Source of the DNA: Treponema sp.
GTDB lineage: Bacteria > Spirochaetota > Spirochaetia > Treponematales > Treponemataceae
Reading direction: 5' to 3'
DNA: 64,000 nucleotides
Assembly: GCA_022510905.1 (NCBI GenBank)
Contig: JAFLSN010000005.1
Span: 48,485-112,484, forward strand
Of this stretch, positions 26,686 through 35,850 are shown piece after piece. Below the pieces are notes generated by a model. It did not search any database. It had not been told where the DNA came from and worked only from the letters and a program-made list of their open reading frames with translations. Each line of letters starts with the position of its first letter. The stretch's first letter is position 1. A program made the position numbers and the translations under genes.

Positions 26686-29600
26686 TCACAAGGCAAGGGG
26701 AAGGCTTATTACCGCTTTTACAGCAAACGGCGTTTTGCCAGAAGCTGCGTGCGGATACCATACAAACGCGGCTCCCAGGCTCCACACAAAATCTGGAGAA
26801 GCGAGCGCCCCGGTATTGACGGCAGACTGCAAGGTTACTTTCAAACTGACAGAATCATCGTATGGCAATTCAGAAAGCCGAGAGAATATATCACCGGCAC
26901 GCGCAATGGCAAAGTTTTCCCAGTCGGTGTGCTTGAATGAGCCGGTATAAGAAAGGCTGGTAACAAGGCGATTGCAATATACTGGAAAAAATGGAATGCC
27001 CTTTTGTATTTCAGCTGAAAAAAGCACAACCTGCGCAGTATAAAACAAAAAAGTGCTGTCATCGGCTGTAAGCGAAGCCTGCGCGGTTACAGGAAGGTTG
27101 TACGTAAAGCCCTGCACGCAATGGAATGGCAAAAGCCGCGGCAACGAAAGCTGTACCGTGGGGAACAAGTTTTGATAAAACCTGTGCGCGTCATATTCCG
27201 CAGCTCCGAACCACACCGTGCGGTATGTTGCCATGAGCGAAAAACCAAACTGCTCAAACGGCCCTGAGCCCACCGCGTGAATGGATGAAATCTTCAGCGA
27301 CAAACGATTTTCATCATGATACATGTTTGTCTGTGTCTGTAAAGATTTTTTTACAACTGTTTCAGTGTCGCCATGCACAGTATACTGCACTGTTATATTT
27401 TCGCGCCCATAAAAGCCAAAGTTATATTCAGACATCAAAAGTGAAAGCACTTTCCCAAGCCTGATACCCGAAGAAAACGAAAGCTCGTTTGTAACCTGCC
27501 TAAAGCCTTCTGCGTCAAACACCACCGCAGGATATGCTGAATAGTTATACAACGATGTTCCTGCCCTGCCCAAAAAAGCAACCATGGCTCCGCCCGCCTT
27601 TGAAACCGGGTCAAAGCCCGAAGAAAACGCAACGTGGTCGCCATCCCACGGATTGTTGGTAATCCATGTGGCTCCCGGAAACAAAATCCGACTTTTTATG
27701 GTGCCATCATAGTTGTACACCGGCACCAATGAAAACGGCGCAAGAGTTCCTTTGTGGTAATACGGCGCACGGTAAGGCTTGCTCCGCAGAAGCAGCTGCT
27801 CGCGGGCATCATCGCTGCTGGCCGCATCTTCCGCACCATCATCGCCATTGGTGCGTTTTTCGTTGCCCACGGCCATGGGACTGAGCGCCGCAATCTTTTC
27901 TGTTGTCACAAACGAATGGAGCGAGCAGTCCATTACAAGCAGCTTGCAGTCTGACACAAAATTACCCGCATAAGCCACGGTTACAGGCTCGTGCGGCGCA
28001 AGCCTGTGGCGGATTGGAACCGGTGTGTACACGCCGCCTGATATGTCCTGCTGCTGCAAGACGCAATACGACACTCCTTCGCGCAGGACATGCATAAAAC
28101 CAAGCCGGGGAAATGTGCCAGCCTGTGTCCATGCAAACGAAAACACCAGCTCATCATCGCTGCTGTCACACAACGAAAGCCCGCGAGGACGAATACCCTC
28201 CGGCAGCGGATAGTCTGTAAAGTCGATTTTGTTTGTGTCCATAACGGTGAATGTGCGTAGCGACCACGACATGCCGCTTTTGTACCAGCATGCGACAGTT
28301 CCGTTTGCAGAGTCAATCAGATAAGAAGGCTGCTGGGAACGCGGAAAGTCAATACTCCCGACCAAGGTTGCAGAAACGGCAGAACGCCGGCGGGTACCGC
28401 TCAACTCCAGCCGGTACAGCACAAGCCGTGCCTGCTGGGATTCAGCCTGAATTGCGGCGAGCATATACCCGGCAGGATCATGCACAACAACCGCGTTCCT
28501 CAGCCCTTGCTCGTGCAGGTTTAGCCAGTGTCCTGTCTGCATGCTGTACACCTTTACTTCCTGCTTTGTGCCCGCATGGTTAATGCAGTACAAGGACACC
28601 GCTAGAAAAGCCCCGTCATGCGAAAGCGCTATGTTGTTCATGTTTGCCAACGTAAACAGTTTGCGTGGTTTCTGCAATTCACCGTTATCGCCGTACCTGG
28701 CAAACCAGACAGAGCTGGAACAGTCCTCGATAAACGCAATGCCCGTGTTGCAGCTGGCAAGCGATGTGTATCTTGCCCCGATTGAGTTTTTGCGCGAAAA
28801 AGTTGTGGAACCGTTTTCTTTCACTGTGCGCGAAAAATATTCAGTATAAAAATCTGACACGCCATTTTGCAAAAGCGGGTTGGAAGGAATGTCGGGAACA
28901 AAAACGTACTGCTTAAAAGCAAGCCACGCTTCTTTTAGCGGAATTCCATATGCACCTTTGAATGCCTGGCTGTATGTGATGGCCTTCATGTTTATTGCGC
29001 GGTACCAAAAATCGGCATAGCGCTCCATGCCATACTGTTTTTGCAACCAGTCCACGAACGGCCCGCCAAATGCATAAGAAGCGTTTGTCCATGGAAACAC
29101 ATCGCGGGCCCCTGCTACATCGGGAGCGGAGGGAAAGTCGTTCTGCAATTTTGCCTGCCGCACCATGTGCAGATACCAGTCGTCATTCAGCCTGCCTTCG
29201 CCCTGCCCGCTTTCGTATGCAACGGCGGCCCCCTCTTTGATGAGCGTGGGCATAACCACATAGCCGCCCCAGTTCAGCACATCGCCAAAAACGCTGTCGA
29301 TGGTGCGCCAAAAACCATTCCGAAGATTGATTGTAACGGCATGGGTCAGTTCATGGCGAAAAGTGCTCAGGACATATTCGGAAGACACCTGCATGGACGG
29401 CTCTGGTAGCCCATCATACAGCACTATGTGGTTGTAGTCAAAATTTGTAAAGTATGCGTTGAACACCTGCACAGACGGAGTGATTACCACCGGCATACGG
29501 AATTGCGGCTCTATGCCCAGACCGTGGCAAATGTCTTGGTAGATCGAATCCGCCTCGGACGCAAGTTCCAGCGCAGTCTGTGCGCTCGCTTCTGGAAAAA

Positions 29601-29721
29601 TAATATCGAACCAAGTGGTTGAAACGCTACGGATATGTTTTTGGCCTGTAAGAATTCCTGTGGCAGCCCACACGTTCTGAAACAGCAGACACACAGCCAG
29701 TACCGCAAGATTTTTTTTCAT
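26686..29721 (-). CDS. Large envelope metallopeptidase with beta-propeller-like and barrel-like regions
   Basis: The 1011-residue product starts with a signal peptide (MKKNLAVLAVCLLFQNVWA). Residues 30-290 look like a gluzincin-type metallopeptidase: FRHELTHAV (HELTH 123-127) with a downstream LIKEGAAVAYESG that could give the third zinc ligand. The middle is beta-rich and propeller-like (repeats such as YDGTIKSRILFPG). The last 270 residues alternate like outer-membrane strands. A possible reading is a surface protease anchored by its own barrel. The start at 29721 is chosen for the signal peptide and for a TATACT box 6 nt upstream; the longer frame is not a signal sequence. The domain boundaries are my inference. 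Confidence 0.68.
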   Translation of the reverse strand: MKKNLAVLAVCLLFQNVWAATGILTGQKHIRSVSTTWFDIIFPEASAQTALELASEADSIYQDICHGLGIEPQFRMPVVITPSVQVFNAYFTNFDYNHIVLYDGLPEPSMQVSSEYVLSTFRHELTHAVTINLRNGFWRTIDSVFGDVLNWGGYVVMPTLIKEGAAVAYESGQGEGRLNDDWYLHMVRQAKLQNDFPSAPDVAGARDVFPWTNASYAFGGPFVDWLQKQYGMERYADFWYRAINMKAITYSQAFKGAYGIPLKEAWLAFKQYVFVPDIPSNPLLQNGVSDFYTEYFSRTVKENGSTTFSRKNSIGARYTSLASCNTGIAFIEDCSSSVWFARYGDNGELQKPRKLFTLANMNNIALSHDGAFLAVSLYCINHAGTKQEVKVYSMQTGHWLNLHEQGLRNAVVVHDPAGYMLAAIQAESQQARLVLYRLELSGTRRRSAVSATLVGSIDFPRSQQPSYLIDSANGTVACWYKSGMSWSLRTFTVMDTNKIDFTDYPLPEGIRPRGLSLCDSSDDELVFSFAWTQAGTFPRLGFMHVLREGVSYCVLQQQDISGGVYTPVPIRHRLAPHEPVTVAYAGNFVSDCKLLVMDCSLHSFVTTEKIAALSPMAVGNEKRTNGDDGAEDAASSDDAREQLLLRSKPYRAPYYHKGTLAPFSLVPVYNYDGTIKSRILFPGATWITNNPWDGDHVAFSSGFDPVSKAGGAMVAFLGRAGTSLYNYSAYPAVVFDAEGFRQVTNELSFSSGIRLGKVLSLLMSEYNFGFYGRENITVQYTVHGDTETVVKKSLQTQTNMYHDENRLSLKISSIHAVGSGPFEQFGFSLMATYRTVWFGAAEYDAHRFYQNLFPTVQLSLPRLLPFHCVQGFTYNLPVTAQASLTADDSTFLFYTAQVVLFSAEIQKGIPFFPVYCNRLVTSLSYTGSFKHTDWENFAIARAGDIFSRLSELPYDDSVSLKVTLQSAVNTGALASPDFVWSLGAAFVWYPHAASGKTPFAVKAVISLPLAL

Positions 29722-29839
29722 AAACCAAGTATAGCGCGTTCGGCCAAAAATAAAAAGGGAAAACCGCACCGCAAAAGTTCAGCATAAAAGAAGGCGGACA
29801 TAAAGAAAAAGCGGTACCGAAAGGCACCGCTCAAATGCA

Positions 29840-29911
29840 AGGCGTCTAGCGGAATCGAACCGCTGCATAATGGTTTTGCAGACCACTCCCTTACCACTTG
29901 GGTAAGACGCC
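29840..29911 (-). tRNA. tRNA-Cys (anticodon GCA)
   Basis: On the minus strand the acceptor stem is GGCGTCT/AGACGCC with discriminator U. The anticodon loop CTGCAAA gives GCA and the T arm is GCGGTTCGATTCCGC. CCA is not encoded. A TATACT box is about 11 nt upstream of the mature 5' end. Confidence 0.95.
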
Positions 29912-30077
29912 AATACATATGCAGTATAACAAAAGCACCGCACCTTGTCTAGCCCCATGCACGCCCCAAAACATATCCCGGCGGAACACACAGCAGAGGG
30001 CAATGCGCCGCTGTAGCGGTCGTTTCGGGAGACCCGGCTGGAAACTTTGTTGCCGATGCAATGCTTCCCCTGCGCCC

Positions 30078-30106
30078 TTGCGGAACAGGGTACTTGTCAG
30101 TATAAT
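30078..30106 (+). promoter_or_regulatory. Promoter of the M30-like lipoprotein operon
   Basis: TTGCGG, 17 nt, TATAAT. The leader is about 75 nt and has a TGAGGTG ribosome site before the ATG at 30190. Confidence 0.65.
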
Positions 30107-30189
30107 AGTATGAGTTTGGGCTGGTTTATGGTGAATGCGCTGCCTTGTCAGATGGTACGTTGAACGATTTTTACTGTGTGAGGTGCTAA

Positions 30190-32133
30190 ATGAAAAAAAA
30201 TCCGGCGGCAAGAGCAACACGGTTTGCATTGTCGTGTTGCCTGCTGGCTATTGTGGTAAGTTTTACAAGCTGCACCTGGATGTTTGCAAGCAATGGTGGC
30301 ACCGAACATATAACCGAAGACCCAAACAATATTGTTGATGATTCTGAAACACTTTCACCGCGTGGATATGTCAGAAAGGTGCTTCCTGGAGAAACAACAG
30401 TCACATTGCGCAATGTGCTCGGAAAAACACTGCTGTTCGCAAACATAAATACGTCAAAATATAATCTTGGGGAACTGGGAAATCAAAGCCGCGCGATTAT
30501 CGATGCTGCTGGAGTAAAAACCTCAAATGACATGGTATGCTTTTCTACCGATTCTTTGGCGAGCAACCATTCGCTTCTTAAAACCGATACCGGACTTGAC
30601 CTTTCCGCAGAAACGCTTGCACCCGTGCGCTATTGGCACGACACTTATTCAGAGCAGCTTCTGCGCAATCTTGGCAAGGCAAGTCGCTCTGGCTCAGCCC
30701 GACTGCTTGACCAAGATTTTGGCGGTTCGGTTTCTGCCACATACACGGCTATCGATGTCGGAACCAGAACCAAAGAGATTTTTATAGATACCGCTATGCT
30801 TGAAGGCTATAGCCAAACAAACGTAAAACTCCGCGCCATTGGCACATATGGCGGAAAAACAATCTGCTATGTGTGGGTGCCTGAAATCTATTTTACAGAA
30901 GGCACGTCGCAAGGCAACAAGGTGAACGGCGCATTGGCACAAGACATCGCCGACCGATTTGCCAAACATTACGCCCACGAGCGTTCCATTTTTGGTAACG
31001 AAAGCGACTATCTGCTGAATGACAGCACCGGCGAACCAAAATCCATCACATCCTATAAAAAAAATGACACCGCAGTGAACATTGTAATTTATGACATTGG
31101 TAAAGATTTTGAAAGCAAAACAATCGACTCACACATTACAAACGGTTCAAGTGAAGAAGTGGGCGTTATCGGTTATTTTGCATCAAAAGACTACCTGGAC
31201 AACGCTGACGGCCAGAACAAGTACACCAATTTTGGCAAATATATTTACATTGATTCCGCATTCTGCAACTATACCGGCGGAAAAGCATATCCAACCTATG
31301 ATGGCGGCAGCAAAGTTTCAGAAACGGCTATTTCCACGCTGTTCCATGAATTCCAGCATATGATTCATTTTAACCAAAAGATTATCAAGCCCATTCAGAG
31401 TGGAACTATGCCCAACATGGAAGAATACACCAACGCAAGCTGGTACAATGAAATGCTTTCGATGTTGTGCGAAGACATGATGCAGGAGCAGCTGAATTTA
31501 AGTGACGGAGAGTCGCCCAAGGCCAGGCTGCCAGCGTTTCAGTTTTTGTACTGCCAGCTTGGTCTGCAATACGAGCCCACGGATTCTGCGAACTATTCAA
31601 TTATTTATGCATTTGGTGCTTGGCTTGCCCGGGAGTACGGTGGCCCGGAATTTGTAAGGGCAATGAGCCAGAACAGTCATTTTGGCATGGATTCAATTAT
31701 CCTCGCTATCAAAAGCTTTGCGGGCAAAACGGAAACGGTTGATTCGCTTGTCAAAAAATGGGCAGAAGCATGCGCATTCCGCGACAATTTTGCCAAAGCG
31801 AACAACTTGCCTACGTACAACAAAAACGCAGATGGAACTATCACTGCGGAAGGCCAAACAAGCCGTATGGATGCATTCAGTCTGTTTGCGCAGGACTGGT
31901 CATGCACCAATATGTATTCATACTTGCAGAGTCGATATTTTAACAATATGAATTTTAATGGCCCTATGCTGTTTCCGCGAAATGTGGTACTGGGCTTGTG
32001 CCCATACAGCTTTTCATTACATTATATTGGCGAGGCGACACAAAATGAAGTAACGCTCAGATTCAGTCCATCTTACACCACAAATGACCAAGTGTACATT
32101 TATGTACAAGATAAATTCAACAACAAACTGTAA
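30190..32133 (+). CDS. M30-like metallopeptidase lipoprotein
   Basis: The signal segment ends in VSFTSC, a lipobox, so this 647-residue protein is probably anchored in the envelope. HEFQHMIHF (residues 386-394) is the zinc-binding motif, in the context seen in the hyicolysin (M30) group; NASWYNEMLSMLCED about 35 residues later could supply the third ligand. An N-terminal region of about 200 residues is beta-rich and matches nothing I recognise. It heads a probable operon with an M29-like aminopeptidase (5-bp gap) and a small secreted protein, so the unit may serve peptide scavenging. The M30 assignment is by motif only. Confidence 0.72.
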   Translation: MKKNPAARATRFALSCCLLAIVVSFTSCTWMFASNGGTEHITEDPNNIVDDSETLSPRGYVRKVLPGETTVTLRNVLGKTLLFANINTSKYNLGELGNQSRAIIDAAGVKTSNDMVCFSTDSLASNHSLLKTDTGLDLSAETLAPVRYWHDTYSEQLLRNLGKASRSGSARLLDQDFGGSVSATYTAIDVGTRTKEIFIDTAMLEGYSQTNVKLRAIGTYGGKTICYVWVPEIYFTEGTSQGNKVNGALAQDIADRFAKHYAHERSIFGNESDYLLNDSTGEPKSITSYKKNDTAVNIVIYDIGKDFESKTIDSHITNGSSEEVGVIGYFASKDYLDNADGQNKYTNFGKYIYIDSAFCNYTGGKAYPTYDGGSKVSETAISTLFHEFQHMIHFNQKIIKPIQSGTMPNMEEYTNASWYNEMLSMLCEDMMQEQLNLSDGESPKARLPAFQFLYCQLGLQYEPTDSANYSIIYAFGAWLAREYGGPEFVRAMSQNSHFGMDSIILAIKSFAGKTETVDSLVKKWAEACAFRDNFAKANNLPTYNKNADGTITAEGQTSRMDAFSLFAQDWSCTNMYSYLQSRYFNNMNFNGPMLFPRNVVLGLCPYSFSLHYIGEATQNEVTLRFSPSYTTNDQVYIYVQDKFNNKL

Positions 32134-32138
32134 TAGCC

Positions 32139-33368
32139 ATGGGATTGTTTAACAAAGAAGAAAAAACGCCGGCACAGACCGTTATCGAAGATGTCTGCCG
32201 GGTTAAAAAAAACGAACGGGTACTCATCATTGCAAATCCTGAAACCACCGGGATGGCGCAAGATTTGTTTACAGCCGCGCAGAACGCTGGTGCACATCCG
32301 GTGCTGATGTTCCAACCTAAAAAAACAACATTGGATGCCACTGAAAAGGCCGTTATTGGTGCGCTCAAAACCGAGCCCGATGTAACGCTTTCAATTTCTG
32401 CGCTCAAGCTTGGCCGCGATATGGAAGCCATTGCCAAACCATATGCCGACCAAGATGGCAAGCGCTATGACAATGTGTTTGATTTTCTGCTTTCAGGAAA
32501 AAAGACAATGCGTGCGGTATGGGCGCCGGGGCTCACCGAAGCAATGTTCAACCGCACAGTAAAAATTGACTACAAACTGCTTGCCGACCGCTGCAAAAAG
32601 ATCTGTGCAAAATATGAACGTGCTCGTTCAGTTCATGTAACCGCCCCGAACGGCACCGATATTTTGGTGCCTGTGCAGGGCCGCACACCAATGGTAGACA
32701 ATGGCGATTTTAGCACTCCGGGAAGTGGCGGTAACATTCCGGCTGGCGAAGTATTTATTTCTCCCGTAGTTGGAAAAAGTGCGGCGCAGACCTCTGCTTT
32801 ATCAGCAAAAACTGAAACAGCTACACCTGCTTCTGCTCCGCAGGAAGGAATCCGCGACAGTGCAGAAACGCCACAAACCGCCTCGGTTTCTGTGCCAAAT
32901 GGCGCACAAGGCGTTATTGTGTATGACGGCAGCATGAGTTTTTCTGATGGCGATATGCTTTTAAAAAATCCCATCACAGTTACTGTGCAGAATGGTTTTA
33001 TTGTTGACATTACCGGCGGCGAAGAAGCCAAGCGGCTTTTAAAAGACATCACCGCTGCTGAAAAAGAATCGCTTGCACTGGAATCTGCTGGCAAACTTCC
33101 CAAAGGCCATGGAGCTGTGTATGCCAAAAACGCACGCAACATCGGCGAACTGGGCATTGGGCTAAACCCAAACGCAAACATAACAGGCAATATGCTTGAA
33201 GATGAAAAAGCTTTCCGCACTTGCCATTTTGCCATCGGCGAAAATTATGACGGCGACGCTCCAGCTTTGATTCACTTTGATGGAGTTGTACGAAATCCCA
33301 CTGTCGAGATTGTGTACGAAAACGGAAAATCGTTTACACTGATGAACCAAGGAGAACTGAACCTGTAA
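32139..33368 (+). CDS. M29-like aminopeptidase
   Basis: The 409-residue protein resembles AmpS/aminopeptidase T-type metallopeptidases: an N-terminal nucleotide-like fold (NERVLIIANPETTGMAQDLF) and a C-terminal half with NIGELGIGLNPNA, DEKAFRTCHFAIGENYDGD and HFDGVVRNPTVEI, the region that carries the family's metal ligands. Around residues 210-250 there is a Thr/Ala/Ser-rich low-complexity insert that seems particular to this protein. No signal peptide is seen, so it should act in the cytoplasm on imported peptides. It lies 5 bp after the M30-like gene with no good ribosome site of its own. Confidence 0.85.
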   Translation: MGLFNKEEKTPAQTVIEDVCRVKKNERVLIIANPETTGMAQDLFTAAQNAGAHPVLMFQPKKTTLDATEKAVIGALKTEPDVTLSISALKLGRDMEAIAKPYADQDGKRYDNVFDFLLSGKKTMRAVWAPGLTEAMFNRTVKIDYKLLADRCKKICAKYERARSVHVTAPNGTDILVPVQGRTPMVDNGDFSTPGSGGNIPAGEVFISPVVGKSAAQTSALSAKTETATPASAPQEGIRDSAETPQTASVSVPNGAQGVIVYDGSMSFSDGDMLLKNPITVTVQNGFIVDITGGEEAKRLLKDITAAEKESLALESAGKLPKGHGAVYAKNARNIGELGIGLNPNANITGNMLEDEKAFRTCHFAIGENYDGDAPALIHFDGVVRNPTVEIVYENGKSFTLMNQGELNL

Positions 33369-33386
33369 GTTCAAAGAGGAATGAAT

Positions 33387-33849
33387 ATGAACAGAATGGT
33401 GAATGCCGCAACCTGTGCAGTGCTCGCCGCCGCTTTTGCCACAGCGATATTTGCAGATGGCAACAACGATTCAGCGAATAAAAAACAGGTGTTTAAAGAA
33501 TTTATTGACAAGACTCCGGTTCCTGGTGAAGGTGGCGGTGCTGCGGCAGTTCCAGTTCTGGAGTCAACATTTGATGTTGAAATTCTTGATGTGCCGGACA
33601 ATGATGTTCAGCTGTGTGAATTGACTGGCATCATAAAAGTTAAGGGCAAAAGAGAAAGTCGCACGATTACACTGGTTCCTGCCTATGCCAAAGCAGGCCC
33701 GGTGGTGCTGCATTTTATCGACACCAATAAAAAAAACTGTAAACGCGGATGCTCTTGCGGCCCAAAAAGGCAAAACCATAACGGTGCTTGGCTTTTTAAA
33801 TAAAGATGGCACAGGATTCACGGTTATAGAGTGCGTGCAAAAAAAATAG
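33387..33849 (+). pseudogene. Small secreted protein interrupted at an A8 tract
   Basis: A signal peptide (AATCAVLAAAFATAIFA) and an AGAGGA ribosome site 6 nt before the ATG at 33387 mark a real gene. The frame as written stops at 33803 after an implausible Cys/Lys/Arg-rich tail. Taking one A from the run 33729-33736 gives a natural ending (TVNADALAAQKGKTITVLGF and on to VIECVQKK) with a stop at 33847-33849. The corrected product has about 154 residues and resembles OB-fold-like small periplasmic proteins. The break may be phase variation, decay or a sequencing error. Function is unknown; it is third in the M30/M29 operon. Confidence 0.6.
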
Positions 33850-33885
33850 GTATTGCGCACCCTGTGTTACAGTTTGTGCTGGTTT

Positions 33886-33911
33886 TATGCCAAATCCATG
33901 GCATATTTTTA
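33886..33911 (+). terminator. Short hairpin terminator of the M30-M29 operon
   Basis: TATGCCA/TGGCATA with a six-base loop and then TTTTT. It lies between convergent stops. Confidence 0.45.
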
Positions 33912-34766
33912 TGTATGCTGCATTGTTTGCATTTTTAGAATGGTAGCAGCAGTTTGTTGCAGTTCTTCCCGTGTCATGTCTTCCTGGTGTTTCAATAATG
34001 TTGCTGGAACTCCATAGGCTTTTTCAAGCGCTTCGTTTGTAAGCACTTCTTCGGGAGTGCCATAGTCCATGTCGCGGTTGGGATAAAACAGCAGCACTTT
34101 TTGGGCAAAACGGCGCGTAAGTTCCAATTCATGCATAGAAAAAAACATTGCCGTGCCTGTTTTGGCGGCATACGCCCTTAGATAATCCAATGCCACATTT
34201 TTTTGCCGTTCCTCCATGGCAAACAGAGGCTCATCCATAAAAAGTGCGGGGCTTCCATACAAAAGGCTGAACGCCAGCAACACTCGCTGAATTTCGCCTT
34301 TGCTCAAGTGTGTAAGCCTGTGTTCGAGTACCGACTCAAGTTCCAGTGTAGAAATCAGTTCAGCGCATAAATCGCTGGCTCCTGCTATGCCAGTGGCAGA
34401 CCCATTTAAAGCTCCGTTCGCATAAACATAATAAAGCAGCTCGGACACTTTTTGGCTGGATTCAAATTCCATGTTTTGGTAAATTACAGAAGCAAGCAGA
34501 TTTCGCTGCTCCTCGCAAAGCGCGGCCACATCCTGCCCGAACAGCCGGCACCGCCCTTGTTGCGGCACCAGACGTCCGCTGGCAAGCATAAGAAAAGTTG
34601 ATTTTCCAGAACCGTTTGGTCCAATAAGGCTGGTAAAGCCCGCAGGAATTGCTCCCGTAAAATGCTCGAACACCGGCGCGGGCACAATCGGTTTTTCGTT
34701 ATCATCAAGAATATCCTGGTCAGCAGGATAGGCAAATGTTACATCTTCAAATAAAATACAGTCCAT
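33909..34766 (-). CDS. Orphan ABC transporter ATP-binding protein
   Basis: The protein has Walker A GPNGSGKST, signature LSKGEIQR (Lys in place of Gly of LSGG), Walker B ALFMDEPLF and the His switch SMHELE. No permease or binding protein is adjacent, so its partner is unknown. The signature and the acidic inter-domain insert (DQDILDDNEKPIV near residue 20) are unusual. The start at 34766 is chosen because MDCILFEDVTFAYP is a typical ABC beginning; a TTGGAC-17-TATTCT box lies 7 nt upstream, again predicting almost no leader. Confidence 0.85.
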   Translation of the reverse strand: MDCILFEDVTFAYPADQDILDDNEKPIVPAPVFEHFTGAIPAGFTSLIGPNGSGKSTFLMLASGRLVPQQGRCRLFGQDVAALCEEQRNLLASVIYQNMEFESSQKVSELLYYVYANGALNGSATGIAGASDLCAELISTLELESVLEHRLTHLSKGEIQRVLLAFSLLYGSPALFMDEPLFAMEERQKNVALDYLRAYAAKTGTAMFFSMHELELTRRFAQKVLLFYPNRDMDYGTPEEVLTNEALEKAYGVPATLLKHQEDMTREELQQTAATILKMQTMQHT

Positions 34767-34773
34767 ACCAAAA

Positions 34774-34802
34774 AGAATATCGTACTTTGCCACAAAGTCC
34801 AA
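34774..34802 (-). promoter_or_regulatory. Promoter of the orphan ABC ATPase
   Basis: TTGGAC (34802-34797), 17 nt, TATTCT (34779-34774) on the minus strand; the ATG follows after 7 nt. Confidence 0.5.
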
Positions 34803-34874
34803 GAGGTAATACCAAAACCTGAGATTTCAAAATGATTGCAAAAATGATGAGAACCGTGCGTTGCCACACGGGGC

Positions 34875-34945
34875 AAATCAACACCCCCGAGGCACAAGCA
34901 ATGGGCCGGCTTTGAGAAGCACATGTGCCCTTTCCGCATGAATCC
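34875..34945 (-). repeat. Intergenic repeat, short form (copy F)
   Basis: On the minus strand it starts near TGCGGAAAGGGCACATG and ends GGGGTGTTGATTT, the same ends as the other copies listed at 35744, 38722, 49501, 53469, 58496 and 60858. The interior is short and differs. Confidence 0.55.
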
Positions 34946-35083
34946 ACTATTCTGTTTGTTTTAAAGTCTTTTATCTTAAAAAATATAAAATTGAATACCG
35001 ACAAATGCAAAATATCATCAATTTTGCAATGATTTAAGTTTATTTACATTTTGCACTGAAAGTGCTAAAATACGTATGGGCAT

Positions 35084-35109
35084 AAAAAAACCCTCCATGG
35101 CACGGAGGG
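35084..35109 (-). terminator. Terminator of the CBM48-type gene
   Basis: On the minus strand CCCTCC/GGAGGG is followed by seven T residues. Confidence 0.8.
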
Positions 35110-35127
35110 ATTCAATGAACGAAAAAG

Positions 35128-35436
35128 CTAGCAGATAACTACAGAGTTGTCGGTATGTGAAAAAGGAGCAGGAATGTATTTGTCGGCAGCCCAATCGTTT
35201 TCCCAGTGTTTGCCATCAAGCAGATAGCGGAACTGGTATTCTTTGCCAGCAAGCAGTGGAATTTTTACAGAAAAGGTTCCATCTTTGCCTTTTTTGAGGG
35301 GGGTTTCAGTGCTACTCCAGCTGTTAAAATCTCCAGCAATTGTGACAGTCTCAGCTCCATGAGCGGCTTCCTGTGTAACAGAGAATGTTACTGTACAGCT
35401 TTTTTTGTCTTTAGAATACGTCTTCTTTAAAGCCAT
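35128..35436 (-). CDS. Stand-alone CBM48/AMPK-beta-like glycogen-binding domain protein
   Basis: The 102 residues form a single early-set domain of the kind found before isoamylase and branching-enzyme catalytic domains: VTIAGDFNSWSS, TPLKKGKDGTFSVKIPL, and KEYQFRYLLDGKHWENDWAAD. The conserved Trp residues that bind alpha-glucan are present. There is no enzyme domain and no signal peptide. It may bind intracellular glycogen or target a partner. A good AAGGAG is upstream and a clear terminator downstream, so it is expressed alone. Confidence 0.85.
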   Translation of the reverse strand: MALKKTYSKDKKSCTVTFSVTQEAAHGAETVTIAGDFNSWSSTETPLKKGKDGTFSVKIPLLAGKEYQFRYLLDGKHWENDWAADKYIPAPFSHTDNSVVIC

Positions 35437-35743
35437 TCCTAAGCTCCTTGTTCATTTTATAACACTGCCGTTCCTTCGACAGTATCTCGTATTTAGAATA
35501 CACCCTTTGTACAATTTATGCAAGCATACTTCAGAAAAAAAGTGTAAAATATAGAGAAAATCGCTGTATTTTTTCAATTTATGATAATTTTATGCTGAAT
35601 TTTTTGCCTAATTTTCAATGGGGGGGGGTATTTATATTATCTTAAATCACAAACATATTCTTCTTGCATATTTGCAAATAATATTTAAAATAATCTTAAA
35701 TAATGTTTTTGTTATAGAATCGTAAAAGCTGAAAATCGTTATA
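35437..35743. other. AT-rich intergenic region with a poly-G tract
   Basis: No gene is seen. It holds nine G residues at 35620-35628 followed by TATTTATATTATCTTAAA, almost the same context as the tract at 21571. No plus-strand gene follows it. Confidence 0.5.
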
Positions 35744-35817
35744 AAAATCAACATGCCGCAACACAAAAGCAGGGCTTTGCTCCGTGAAGCTGAGCAAGTA
35801 CCCTTTCCGCACGAATC
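35744..35817 (-). repeat. Intergenic repeat, short form (copy G)
   Basis: On the minus strand it begins TTCGTGCGGAAAGGGTACTT and ends CATGTTGATTTT. Both ends match copy F while the interior differs. Confidence 0.55.
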
Positions 35818-35850
35818 CACCATCAACAAAATCTGATTTTTGTTGCGAAT

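Noticed and set aside
29940..30090. Hairpins between tRNA-Cys and the M30-like operon, considered as SRP or other stable RNA
   Set aside because: The SRP core GGAAGGAAGC-type motif and RNase P or tmRNA signatures are absent, and the region lies between divergent promoters.
30110..30163. 17-codon ORF right after the TATAAT of the M30-like operon
   Set aside because: Its ATG is only 3 nt after the -10 box, so it would lie upstream of or at the transcription start.
33729..33740. A AAA AAC slippery heptamer suggesting programmed minus-one frameshifting
   Set aside because: The minus-one frame meets a stop codon almost at once; only a one-base deletion (or plus-one shift) yields a sensible protein.
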